Source of the DNA: Rhodocollybia butyracea
Taxonomy: Eukaryota; Basidiomycota; Agaricomycetes; Agaricales; Omphalotaceae
Direction of reading: 5' to 3'
NCBI GenBank assembly: GCA_015501585.1
Contig: JADNRY010000044.1
Coordinates: 1-64,000, forward strand
DNA: 64,000 nt
Part shown: in pieces, positions 44,572-55,482 of the stretch
Numbering within the stretch: position 1 is the stretch's first letter
Layout: every line of letters starts with the position of its first letter
Position numbers and translations under genes: made by a program
The notes under the pieces: model-generated
What the model saw: the letters and a program-made list of their open reading frames with translations, nothing else
The model's database searches: none
Told to the model about the DNA's origin: nothing

Positions 44572-47500
44572 TTATTTTCGATTGGGGTCGATATATCTGG
44601 CCGTGGCTGCTATGCGAAAGTTGGTGGGTTCTACCATATGTCTTTATATAAAGGTTTTAGTAACAACAGCTCGAGTTAAATATTGAACACCTTACTCATA
44701 GTGTTGCTGGACGCCTGCACCGTCCATAACTAGAACATCGCCCTGAGAGCAAGATAATTGTGAACACAAGCTGCCTTAAGAGTAAAAGCATAACAAACAT
44801 GACGAAGGACCACAGTCAAACATGTTTTTCGTTCAGGTCCGTGTTTGATATTTCGTCGACGGAAATGCATAAGGGCGGGCGATCCAAGTGACAAACCCGC
44901 GACTACATCTCCCAGACCTTTTTCATCATCGGTGTGAAACTGGCACAACAGATTATTAGTACTCGACCTCATTTAGTCGACATTGACCGTTCACGTACAG
45001 ACATCTTCTGTTTTTCCATGTAAGCAGCACTAGATGGATTGTGTTGGTGACTCAGAAGAGGATGGACAACCCGCGAGATACCTCAGCACTTCGTTAAAGT
45101 TGAGATGTTTTTGCAAGGCCTGTGTCGTCCGTTCTTTAATAAAATCCCTGGCTTTGATTACTGCACTTGGAGCCTGCTCCCAAGTAACTGTGTTCGCCGT
45201 GCCGCCGACATACTGTCGATGTAAATCAGTGAATGTCAAGCCCATAGGTAGAAACACTCAACGTGATACGGTTCTCCGCCTGTTAAACTGATTTAGAAGC
45301 AATCGATAATCAAATAACAGATTGACAAACAATTTTGAGAAAAGTAGTTCGTGAGAAGGGAACCGCGAACTGCCTCGAGGAGTTTATGCTTGCTTGGTGA
45401 AGAGATGTAATATACAATGGAACTTACGTTTGTGCTGTAGATATCATGGAAATAAGCCGAAGTAAATGATTTTAGTGACGAAATAGTACTTACACTTCGT
45501 AATGGCCATCTTCGGAATTGCAAGGTTCCGTCAGAAGCTTGTCCTTGATATTCCTCAAAAAGAGCATCAATTCGTTCCAGTGGACCGCTGGAGTTGTGCT
45601 GAATATGATGAATTCGACCTCTTTCAAAAAGTTTTCGATTGAATCAGTGTGGACTGCCAAATGGCAGCAGCAGCACTTACCGTCCTTCTGGCAGCAAAAA
45701 CGTCTGAATGTGCCCTGCGGACCCTCCCGATCCGAAAGACTCCGTGGGCCTGCGTATGATACCTGAGAATGAAACATAAACATGAAATTGAGTCTCCTAG
45801 CACAGCGAGCATTTCACCTGTATCCTTGCCTAAGAGATTGCATTGAAAAACAACTCCCGTGGAAATGCTTTTTAATTCTGCGGCGCGACGAACTATGCCG
45901 CTGACTGCAAGTACATCCTACAAGAGGTAAGTGGAAGAACATACACAGAAAGAAGAGTAGTTACTCCACAGTTAGCGCACTCCCACTGCTGCCATTTGAA
46001 CCTACCAAAAGTCAGAGTTTCCTTCGTAAAATGAACAGCGGGAACCTTACCGGCAACTCAGTCTACCACATTTAACACAATGCATTCCTCTGGTGAAAGC
46101 CTGGACAGTAGTTATTTTGTCTGAGGGATTCGTAACAGGCTGGGGAGGTAGAATGTTTCTGAAGCCAACATCCAGAGGGGTGAACGGTCGCAATTTGATA
46201 AAGTCTTCAAGATATGTTAATTCATCGGGAAATGAAACACCTCCTGCATCGGGTATAGTCCAAAAAAGTGGACAAGGAGCATTGAGGCATCCCCAGCCTA
46301 TCGAGAAAACAAGTGGACTGCGCATTCCGCAGTGTGAACAGGACCTATCAGCGAGTCCTGGTCTACCATAAGGTCGTGATTACGATGTTAATTTTAATTT
46401 TACGACTGGGTGGTACATACGTCCTTTCTGAGAGTAAAAATTCGGATTTTTTGACTGTTCGTGAAAAATGAGTGATCTGTAAAGCGATTTGAGGGAGTTG
46501 TACCTGGGAGACGCCTGGAGGTTTTTGGTGTTGCAGTGATCTCGCCGAACGGTGGAATAGCTTCTTCATCTTCAGATATAACCATGTCTTCGTAATCGCT
46601 TTCGGTTGTTCGCGCGTTATCGTTCTCAAAACTCTCATGGAATCCTTGATTTCCTGGAAACACCACGGGCGGCTTTGGTTCATTTTTGCCCAGATGCCAC
46701 CATGGTTGGCCCTTCAGTTTGATTTAATCAGCACAAAGTATGTACACTCATCAGGCGATAATAATACCTGCTCTTCACACCACTGGAAAGTAAACTTGAA
46801 ACGTACATGTTGTTGGCCAGACTTGGTTGTTTCCCTTTCAGCTGTGAGATCATCTGCAACATTTCATTGAAAAACGCTTGAGCGGTACGCACCCCACGCA
46901 TGAGTGATGTTGTAGACACCAAGAACAGCATAGGTTATGTTCCTTTTTGCAAGATTATAGGGAAAGAGAGCATATCGATCATCGATGAGAAGCACGAGGG
47001 GAATTCGCTTTCTGTAGTTGTTTAGGAGTGACCGAACAGATTTGTCTTCTGCTTTTTGGTCGTCAGCGAGTCTGAGTTTTGTCTGACCCTTGAGTGTCTG
47101 TAGGCTTTCAGCTTTTCCCCCACTAAAATAAGATGGGATAAGGTTTGATGTAAGATGTGGATGTTAGCAAGAATACCCATGGGAAATGATAAGTTTTCCT
47201 TGTTGAAAGAAGCCATCCCTCCTATACAATGGAGGTAGTTAAACGAGGTATCTAATGCCAGCGAGGAACATACTTTGCAGGAAAACCACTCAGTAAATAC
47301 CCTTTTGTCACATTGTTGACGAAGTAAACACCTCCTTGATAGCTTCGAAACCAGTCAAAGCTTTCGCAGACTTCTTGCCGTGACTATAAACTATTGATAA
47401 CGGAAAGAGAGAAGCATACTCTGAGTATACTCACTTGGGCCCAAATGAGAGGCATGACAGGAAGTTCTTGAAGTGGTTCCATCCATAGGGGGTTGTTGTT

Positions 47501-47734
47501 GTTGTTGTTGTAAGAGTTCTCCACCTTTACCGGTACCGTATCCATAGGTACATTGGTGCAAATGTTGCCCGAGGCTTGCAGCTCTTGTACTACTAAAGAG
47601 GACCCATGAAAGGGTTCCGGCCTTGTGAGTTTTACTACCTTGACGTGGGGTGGGTTAGAGGCATCATCTAAGGCTCTCTTGCTGCTGCCAGTATCTGGGA
47701 TGATACCCATGGTCTCAGATATGTTATACTCCAT
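44572..47734 (-). CDS. AlkB-like Fe(II)/2-oxoglutarate dioxygenase with two cysteine clusters
   Basis: Multi-exon protein whose C-terminus is an AlkB-type dioxygenase: CQFHTDDEKGLGDVVAGLSL (iron-binding H-x-D), MHFRRRN, GDVLVMDGAGVQQHYE, then a 54-nt intron (44695-44642) to HMVEPTNFRIAATAR (second iron His and the 2-oxoglutarate Arg), stop 44572-44574. Without this last exon the enzyme would lack its active site. Upstream are CSHCGMRSPLVFSIGWGCLN with a further Cys, and HCVKCGRLSCRFKWQQWECANCG: two zinc-ribbon-like clusters. The N-terminal part has DWFRSYQGGVYFVNNVTKGY and LVLLIDDRYALFPYNLAKRN. The start at 47734 (MEYNISETMG) is preferred to an in-frame ATG at 47836. AlkB enzymes demethylate DNA, RNA or protein; the substrate here is unknown. 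Confidence 0.78.
47489..47509. repeat. GTT trinucleotide repeat
   Basis: About seven GTT units on the plus strand encode an Asn run (YNNNNNNP) in the N-terminal linker of the AlkB-like protein on the minus strand. Length may vary between strains. Confidence 0.7.
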
Positions 47735-47848
47735 ATCTTTGGTGTACTGAAGAAGACCACCTAAGGTACTTAGCGCCCAAAATTTCAAATAAACGCCATA
47801 CCCGGCAAAAGCCGTAACTTTCCCGAAAACCTCCATCTTAACTTAACC

Positions 47849-48500
47849 ATGGCTGCCCTACGACTTGCAACCTCAGCCGCTAGGCGAGCACCATCTGCAA
47901 TTCATATCTCTCGACGTGGATATGCTGAGGCTTCTGACAAAATCAAACTTTCCATGGCTCTGCCGCATCAGGTGCGTTACTTGCACGGTTCTTTGTCGTC
48001 GCCTCAGACTTGAACTTCCATACAGTCTATCTTCAGCTCTACAGACGTCGTTCAGGTCAACATATGTGCTGCGACCGGTGACATGGGTATCCTAGCAAAC
48101 CACGTTCCTTCCGTAGAGCCTCTCCGCCCTGGCGTCGTGGAGGTCATTGAATCAAGTGGTTCCAAGAAGTGGTTCAGTGCGTGACTATTCTATTGTGTGG
48201 ACGTTTAGCAGCTAATTTACACCCACAGCATCCGGTGGATTTGCAACTGTTCACCCCAACAATACACTCACAATCAATGTCGTGGAAGCTGCTCCATTAG
48301 AAGATTTCTCGACTGAAGTGCGTACTGTCTTTTTTTTTCTGGTGTCTTCTCACGCGCATTTCATCCTACAGGCCGTCCGCACTAACCTCCAGGAAGCTCT
48401 CAGGGTAGCTTCTGGGAATGGAACCGAGGAAGACAAGTTGGAGGCACGTATCGAGGCGGATGTTTACGAATCGCTGCAACACGCGCTTGGCTCAAAATAA
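47849..48500 (+). CDS. ATP16: mitochondrial F1F0-ATP synthase delta subunit
   Basis: The delta subunit (bacterial epsilon) of the F1 central stalk. ATG 47849 begins a mitochondrial presequence (MAALRLATSAARRAPSAIHI, SRRGYAEAS with a cleavage-like RGYA). Then KLSMALPHQSIFSSTDVVQV, NICAATGDMGILANHVPSVE, PLRPGVVEVIESSGSKKWFT, SGGFATVHPNNTLTINVVEA and a helical tail AVRTNLQEALRVASGN ending HALGSK, TAA 48498-48500. Four exons; about 160-165 residues as in other fungi. It is divergent from the AlkB-like gene with only 114 bp between start codons, or 12 bp if the upstream AlkB ATG is used. Confidence 0.92.
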
Positions 48501-48624
48501 AGTGATACTTGTCACCATGTAGAACGGTTAGAGAATGCATCATTACTTCGAATCTACGGTACACGAAGAAAAGTTTGTGCTGTCTATGACCATAAGATTA
48601 AGAATAAAAGGTGGACCAATGGAA

Positions 48625-51310
48625 TCAAGCTATGGTACCTCCGTCCACTTCTCCACCAGTGTAGTCTTCAGGAAGGAGGTCTGGTGCAGGCCGTATACCC
48701 CGTTCACTGCAAATTCCCTTGTTCAGCGAGTTGTCTGGGTGCAGGAATGGACCTACATTTCATCGATCGCCACTATTAAATCATAGTTTATTTCTTGCGT
48801 CACTACAGAATCCTGAGCGTACGAAGGATGTGAGCGAACAAAATTCCTGATCCAGGTTGCAGGTGTTTGCAAAGAACCTGCAGGACGCAGTTAGAATAGA
48901 AGAAATGGCAGAAACAAAACACCGACCATTGGCCCGTCGACGGATAAGATTAAGGTAGCTATGAATCTTCGACAGCTCTTCGCCTTGTACATCCAATGTG
49001 TCAATATACGCCCATACTAGACCTAATAGGCCTGGGTAGGAGTCTCCCTGCGGAAGTATCAGTCCGAAGACTCCGCAATTGCATATGACACTAACCTTCC
49101 CATTCATTATCTCTTCTATAGACATTTCCTCATACTCCTCCTGCACAGGTCCTTTTGGCACACCGTTTTCAGGCATCTCGAGGGGTGGAAAGCAATTTCT
49201 GAGCTTCCGGTCTTTGGGCCGAGGTCCGTCAACAGGAGAACTACCTCCAGAGGATTTCGGAGAATTCCCAGGCGAATACACATCCTTGCGGAAATAGAAT
49301 TTCTCTGACTGCGATGCACCTCTACCTTGCGCTCGCGCCATGTTCTCATCGACCTCAATGTGAAAGAGAGGTCAGTAGGAGATCATCATTTCATTTACTG
49401 ACAGACTAACCTTTGAAATGGGCAGGTAAAAGTTTAGGTTAAAGCTCAAAATGGCGCGTGAGAGGAGGGTGATGAATACTGCGTAGGCCGCGTTCTCGTA
49501 GTCTGTCATCTGGACCTCCATGCTACGAAACTCTACTCGCCAGCCGATAGGTGAGTTTGGGGGTGGCGGCTTGAAACGCAACGTTTGCCAATTAGTGGAC
49601 TGAATGTTCTGTGGTCGAACACGTCAGGATGGACGATTGCCTAGACAGTCGTGGCATACCTCGAAGTGATCATTGCTAGTTGTGTCGTCCTGATCTATCA
49701 TTTCAGAAAAAACCACCAGAGGATCCCGGATAAACAAATGCGCTATGTGTTTAGACAGAAGATCGTCGATACCTGGTTCGGTTTGAATCACCTATATGAA
49801 CCGAATAAGATGAGAAACTTACCATGCTGTCTTAGACGATTATAGATGCATTGGTCAATGACGAGGGTCTGGTCATTATATTCTGGTCTGTTTCTCCAAT
49901 CCTCCGAAATGTATAAATCTACACTGTCATAACGTGATTTCGGAATCTTAAACCGGTCTTGCTGAAGGGGCTGTAGCTTGCGGATTAAGTAAATTTCAAC
50001 TGAAAGAGTATAAGCCGCACCTTGAGGTCTCGTTCTTCCTCAGTACGGTCATCCACACTTCCAGCTATGACATTCCAGCGACAGTCAACATCGCTGAGAT
50101 AGCCTCGCCATATGGGACTTCCGGCTGTCAGGGCCAACTATTAATATCATTTTGAGCGTCAGAATGGGAAATAAACGCAGGGATTGATTTACCATGATGG
50201 GACCAATAGGTATCAGTCCATCGTATAAGCGCCGAGCGTCGGTTACATTACATGCTTGGTAAGTCAACTGTAAGCAGCAGCAACCCATACCGAAACCCAT
50301 GGCGTCCAAATAGATGTGGTCGACTAACGCCGCTCCGTTCTTCGCCTCTACGGAATGTTTGAGTCAAGCCACAATCATGAAAAAGGAACGAGACAAACCT
50401 GGATCTTCTGGGTAGATCGTACGATCCCATGGAATGGTTGGGTCGATGAATGGGCGGGGCGTTTTCTCATCGAAGAAGATCGGTAAGTTGATTGATACTT
50501 TGGAACCTCGTCTACGACGGATATTTGCGGTTAGAGTGCTTTATGGGTTGTATTCAGTCGTAAGAAATGGGATGGGAGTTTCAAGTACTTACGGGAACCT
50601 GGCATGAGGATTTGTAATTTCCTCAGGAAGGAATAGACTGTGGCTTGAAACGGCATCGCGAGGGTCATAATAAGGTTCGGTAAATTGACCGGGAGTCCCG
50701 AGGCGGGGAAAGGAAGTTAAGGTCAGTGGTATTTCATTCGGTTTTAGGTGTTCCCGAGCCAGGCTCCTCCTTGCTTCCGCTGTAAGCTCCTTGAAGATTA
50801 ATGAAACGATGTAATTTACCGGAAGCGCATGTCCTTCTCTACAGCGAGTAAATCCGATATGGATCCGGTAAAGGGCGAACCAGGAGTAGATTCCAACATA
50901 TAACGTCCGTATTCTGGATGAAAAGCAGGTACCGCGATGCTAAGCCTTGATAAGCTGAGAACTAAGCGTTACAGAGAGACTACGCACGAGCTATCTGTTT
51001 CTGAAGATATGTTAAGCACTATCTGTTGTAATTTTGCAAGAATCTCGGTCTGCCGAAGAGATAGTTTCGCGGTTTTGGTCTTATCATCGAGTGCGACAAC
51101 CATATACTCAATCTACTACACGGTAAGAATCAGGTAGCGACATGAAAAATGGAAAAGCACCTCGTCTCCCCACAGCAACTCGTCACCATTCTTGTCCTTT
51201 AAACGATCCCAAGTGTGAAGAAACTGAGTGATACCATGGTTTCGGACTTGACTGGCAACTTTTTTGGTGTCCTCCCAAGTTAGGGGCGTCCCGAGTGAGA
51301 GCAATCCCAT
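48625..51310 (-). CDS. GCS1: glutamate-cysteine ligase (gamma-glutamylcysteine synthetase)
   Basis: The ATP-dependent first and rate-limiting step of glutathione synthesis, in the cytosol. ATG 51310: [48 protein letters not shown], then [133 protein letters not shown] and [12 protein letters not shown] final 50-nt intron (48756-48707) joins AIDE to [20 protein letters not shown], ending at TGA 48625-48627; without it a false stop occurs at 48753. All GCS family-3 blocks are present, including substrate-binding RFP and SMEVQ segments. A strong inverted repeat lies just upstream. Confidence 0.92.
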
Positions 51311-51311
51311 T

Positions 51312-51350
51312 GTAGCGACAGTAGCGACAGATTGAACGAACGTTCAATCT
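51312..51350. promoter_or_regulatory. inverted repeat and 9-nt tandem repeat just upstream of GCS1
   Basis: AGATTGAACG (51329-51338), a 2-base spacer and CGTTCAATCT (51341-51350) form a perfect 10-bp inverted repeat, ending 19 bp before the GCS1 start codon (51310). Between it and the ATG lies GTAGCGACA repeated twice (51312-51329). On the transcript the repeat would form a stable hairpin close to the start codon; on DNA it could be a dimer site. Confidence 0.6.
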
Positions 51351-51531
51351 AGTTAAATAGTAAGAATAGTCGTGCTTTGTAAGGTCAAAGATAGATTGGT
51401 CATTATCTTCCGCTTTTTTTTTTCTTTCGTCCATGTGGTCGACAAGTTAAGTAGTCAACATGATAAATAGATCCGTTTCTGGCAAACCCACAATATATAT
51501 GGTTACCAATAATGGTTTACGTTAGTTCTAG

Positions 51532-53239
51532 CTACCCGTTTGCACCGTTCGTAGCCCACTTTAAGCATATCTTCAGAGCAAGGAGAATATGTCGTAAAGA
51601 GCGTGTCCAAGCTTCCTCCTGGTTGAATTGAAGCTTTATGGAAACATCCCCGATTTTGTCCTTGGATATTCTAGTAATTTAGTCAGCGGCCGCCAAGAAA
51701 GAGCAAACTTGAAAGATCATACTGGTGCGGAAACTCGACAGTGGAATCTTGAGACTTGATATAATCGATTAGACTCTTCAAACAGTCAACGAATGCCACC
51801 ATGCCAAAATCGAACCGTCGGTTATGTAGTAGCCTCCCCATATGCCCCGAACCATATAGTTCATAACTGGCTTTGTCTCCAGAAATCCGTTCTATACGTG
51901 AAAATGATCCCATGGGTATCAGACGGTAACTTGCCAAACAAATAAGTGGCCAGGAAGACATCAGAAGGTCAGGCCTACCTTTCAAACTTGTAGTCCAATT
52001 TTCTCGCGATCGTGTGTAGAAGAAGTAGGGTTTGACCCCAAGCCGCGTTGATTTCAGCCCATTCCACCTGGAACAATCAGCTGAAATTGGCGCAATTAAC
52101 GCTCGTGAGTGCGTACCGGAACACCAGGAACCCTACCCAGCCGTAATCCATTGATAGTACCAAATACGCCATCATGACCGATGCAAAAAGCATCATTGTA
52201 CACGTTCGTGCGTTCAAGCTTTTCGAGGACTATTGAATCTGCGGCATAAGCAGCTCGTAAAGTGGCGAGTTGCATGGTCTGTTGATCTTTGGTGAGTATA
52301 TTGTCGTTGTGATTTCTCCAGAAACTGAGAGAAAGGTAAGAGTTAGGTAGAGAGCTTGATTAACGATGGATGCACACGTTGCTTCGTCGAGTTCCAACAA
52401 CTTCTCCTCTTGTTCCAAAGCCCGAAGTTCTTCATCTAGGTGACATCTCTCTTTCTCGGCCTCTTTCAACTGTTCGATTGCCAACAATTCATCCACCTTT
52501 AACTTTTCAATCTTTTTCTCTGCTTCCTCCTTAGTCAACCCTTGAGATTCCCTTTCGCGTTCTCTTCGAACTTCCTTTTCAAATGCAATGTAACCGTCTC
52601 GTTCCTTCTTGGTCTCGTCGAGCTGACGCTGCAAAGACACAAGCAGTACTTGAGTGCATTCAGCGCAGAGAGGATGATCTATATCTGTCTGGGAAGATAT
52701 TAAATTGAAGAGGCGCACAGTTGAGCGCAGATGGTGTGATAGCGGTGGAGGATTGGGCGCAACGGGTTCTGGGGGCTTGGAAACAGGTGCTGAACCCTTT
52801 GCTTTGATCGATCCTTTCTTAGAGCGAATTGGGGTAGAAACAGACGGTGTGTGGTGAACAACACTGTCCTGAAGCAGCACAAACGAACCGTGAGGTGACA
52901 AAGACCTTTGAGGCTGTTTGCCTTGTGCCTTAGGCGACAAAGACGCATCGGAACTCGGAGTTTTCGATTTCTGCCAGATCTCTTTGACAGAAGTTGGAGC
53001 TGAGAGCTGCTCCAGCTTTTCAGCATCGGTCGCATGGTGAGCGTGTGTTGAAGACGACCGAGGAGGAAGTGATGCTATGATCGTGTCGTACGCGGAAGGA
53101 GCCAAATCAACTAGTGAGGCATCCAACTATTATGAGTATATTATAACTGATTTTATAACTTGGAATGTACTAGAAATTGCTTAGAACTCACCTGCAAAGG
53201 CTCCTTACACTGCTGGCAGACAACAGTTGGAAAGCTCAT
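51532..53239 (-). CDS. ATG6: Beclin-1/Atg6 (Vps30), autophagy PI3-kinase subunit
   Basis: Regulatory subunit of the class III phosphatidylinositol 3-kinase (Vps34) complexes in autophagy and vacuolar sorting. Exon 1 (53239) gives [16 protein letters not shown], the CxxC start seen in Atg6. The next exon has the disordered N-terminal region, [20 protein letters not shown] (second CxxC) and a long coiled coil ([38 protein letters not shown]). The evolutionarily conserved domain follows: [97 protein letters not shown], and the end [16 protein letters not shown], stop 51532-51534. Length and order match Atg6. Confidence 0.93.
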
Positions 53240-53701
53240 GATGGGGAGAAACACAATCAATTTGATTAACTAATCCCGCATGCCCAATTTGACAACTACA
53301 TCTCCGTTTCCGGCTACCACCAAAATTCTGCTGTAAAGTATCTTCAATGCGTACAAGATGAATTTGATCGCCATCAGTGAGGAAATGAACCAGCTGGTGC
53401 ATGCGTCTGAAGCTAGTAAATGAATGACGCGCTGCTGCCGACGGTTTGCTTTTTATAACTTCAGTATTTTTGTATTCAAGTTATTATAAAACCCTCAGTA
53501 TCTTTAGCGGTTCATAACATCTCCCCTCGCTCAACTCACTGTGCTCAAATTCTCGGATCCGGAACCCAAATACTAGGCGACCTTGCAATTTCTAGCGCAA
53601 CTTCCCTCAACTACTGTGCTTGAACTATCGGGTCCGGATAGGTGACCTCGTTTATTTCTAGCACATGCCACACCGGTTAATACGTGTCCATTTCTTCCAG
53701 A
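53240..53701. other. divergent promoter of ATG6 and the caspase-like gene, with duplicated segment
   Basis: Contains an imperfect direct duplication of about 60-75 bp at 53531-53666, annotated separately, and AT-rich sequence near 53450-53500. No gene is seen. Confidence 0.5.
53531..53666. repeat. imperfect direct duplication upstream of the caspase-like gene
   Basis: Unit 1 (53531 to about 53599) and unit 2 (about 53606 to 53666) share in order CTCAACT-ACTGTGCT, TC-GG-TCCGGA, GCGACCT/GTGACCT and TTTCTAGC-CA. Unit 2 ends 36 bp before the start codon. The duplication may double a transcription-factor site or start region. Confidence 0.6.
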
Positions 53702-54997
53702 ATGGACAGTCGCGTCTTTGCCGTGATAATTGGTATCTCCCAATACAAGTCGGGAAACATCTGGAATCTAGAAGCTAGCGTCGACGACGCGAAATCAATA
53801 AAACGTTGGTTGGTAAATGACCTTGGTGTTCCGAAGCACCAAATAGCAATGTTGCTCGACGAACACGCCACTAAGCAGAACATAGAAGCGACGCTCGACA
53901 CCCACCTTTTGCATAACAACCAGATCCAAAGGGGCGACGCTATCCTCGTCTATTTTGCTGGGCATGGGAGTACTTTGAAAGCCCCTCATGATTGGCTTTT
54001 GGACGGACCCATGCGGTGCCATGTCGAAGTACTATGCCCCTACGACCATGATACAAAGGGCTCAGAAGGCCGGATTGCTGGTATATCTGCTCGCGCAATG
54101 CACACGTTTATCGACGATCTTTCAAAAACGAAAGGTAACAACATTACGGTCATGCTAGACACTTGCTTTTCCTCCCCGCCCCCGCACACCCGTGACCGTA
54201 GCTGTATTCGTTGGACGTCTACCAGTAAAGCAGCTGCCGAGGACCTCTATCATGGACAACATTCTTGTCCTAAACTCCAAAAGCGAAATGAAAGCTTCTA
54301 CAATCGCCACTGGGCCTCACACACAATCATCATGGCTTGCAAACCTGGAACTACAGCTACCGAGGGAAAGGAAGGCGGGAGATTTACCTCTGCTTTCCTG
54401 GAAGTCATGCGTTCGGTCCCATTACACAGCACACCATTCGTGACGCTCATGGACGAAATTACTCGAAAGATGGGGCAAGGCCAAAGAATTCATTATTCTG
54501 GCGCACACTCTGAGCGTCTTTTCAACGCCATTCCATTCACTCAGGATCTTAGCTACATCCCAGTACAATTTCACGAAGAGAATAGTATTAGGGTCGAGCT
54601 TGGTTCACTTCACGGGGTCGAAAAGGGAGAGGAATTCTCTCTACATGCTCACAATTATGCTGGATCTCATAATCCAGCTATCGCTACCGTGACCGTTCAA
54701 ACCGTCTACCCTGCCTGGTGCATTGTACGATCTAAAACCTCTTCTTCTTTCCGACTCTTGCCGAAACGTTGCTGGGCCCGTGCTCCCCGCAATCATGCGC
54801 TATCCTGTTCTCGTCTGAAAAAGGCATTTCATGCCTTGCTGCATTTCGCTACGCTTCATAATTGCTTCCCTCTTTCACGGCCTGTCTCTCGATCCACCAG
54901 CATATCAGACGCCAAATGTACCGCAGAAAAATCAGAGCTCATCGAGACCGCTGAAGTCATTCTTACCTCGAAGCCTCTTCTTGCTTCATTGAAATAG
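53702..54997 (+). CDS. caspase-like (peptidase C14) protein
   Basis: An intronless frame of about 430 codons. It opens with a caspase p20 fold: MDSRVFAVIIGISQYKSG, LEASVDDAKSIKRWLVNDLG, ILVYFAGHGS with the catalytic His (about 53953-53970), and ITVMLDTCFSS with the catalytic Cys (about 54150-54170). Next come HTIIMACKPGTTATEGKEGG, RFTSAFLEVMRS and GAHSERLFNAIPF. A C-terminal beta-rich module (SIRVELGSLHGVEKGEEFSL) follows, ending at TAG or TAA after LLASLK. Agaricomycetes carry many such proteins, related to metacaspases, some fused to NLR-type sensors; this one stands alone. Both catalytic residues are present, so activity is possible. Proteolysis of a protein target, perhaps in cell death or self-recognition, is inference. 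An earlier ATG at 53684 would add MSISSR. Confidence 0.82.
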   Translation: MDSRVFAVIIGISQYKSGNIWNLEASVDDAKSIKRWLVNDLGVPKHQIAMLLDEHATKQNIEATLDTHLLHNNQIQRGDAILVYFAGHGSTLKAPHDWLLDGPMRCHVEVLCPYDHDTKGSEGRIAGISARAMHTFIDDLSKTKGNNITVMLDTCFSSPPPHTRDRSCIRWTSTSKAAAEDLYHGQHSCPKLQKRNESFYNRHWASHTIIMACKPGTTATEGKEGGRFTSAFLEVMRSVPLHSTPFVTLMDEITRKMGQGQRIHYSGAHSERLFNAIPFTQDLSYIPVQFHEENSIRVELGSLHGVEKGEEFSLHAHNYAGSHNPAIATVTVQTVYPAWCIVRSKTSSSFRLLPKRCWARAPRNHALSCSRLKKAFHALLHFATLHNCFPLSRPVSRSTSISDAKCTAEKSELIETAEVILTSKPLLASLK

Positions 54998-55482
54998 CTC
55001 TACATGCCCGGTGCCCCTTACTGGTGCGTGGCACCGGAAAAGCTAGCGTACGGGCCAGACATCGTAAGTTTGAAGTTGCGAGATATCCATATTATATATC
55101 ACGGCGTCTGCGACGCCCTTAGGCTTCGAGTTGCGTATAATCTATTAATCGTAGTATGTATTGAAGGGCTTAATTATTATTTGTGTGCTATGGTATGGTC
55201 TTCGAACCACTAAACAAATGCATGGTACGACTTGTACCGCTCATAAGTGCTTTTTGTGCAGTTGTGGCCGTCCTCCTTCACCACCTTGCTTCCTTACTAT
55301 CTTCAAATTCCTTATTGATCCCGATGATCCGGTGAGGATAGGCTCTAAACTCTCTAGCAAGCCTCATTTGTGTCACTTCATGAATCGATGCCAGAATCAA
55401 GCAGTTTTCCACAGATGCTGTCCATTCATGTAAAGGGCCAAGGCAAGTCTGAGCGCTAAATTATTAGCGCTCATTCTTCCCC
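54998..55482. other. intergenic, no gene supported
   Basis: The frame after the caspase-like stop continues for about 30 codons (MPGAPYWCVAPEKLAYGPD) before degenerating, which could be a lost C-terminal extension. The other ORFs have no recognisable domain. Confidence 0.4.

Noticed and set aside
44463..44651. Plus-strand ORF ending in a hydrophobic segment, apparently a membrane tail for the PH-domain gene.
   Set aside because: The other strand encodes the last exon of the AlkB-like enzyme (HMVEPTNFRIAATAR), which explains the open frame. The intron needed to join it to the PH gene would be only 17 nt.
48753..48755. Stop codon of glutamate-cysteine ligase right after AIDEM.
   Set aside because: A good 50-nt intron (48756-48707) removes it and adds the family-like C-terminus [16 protein letters not shown].
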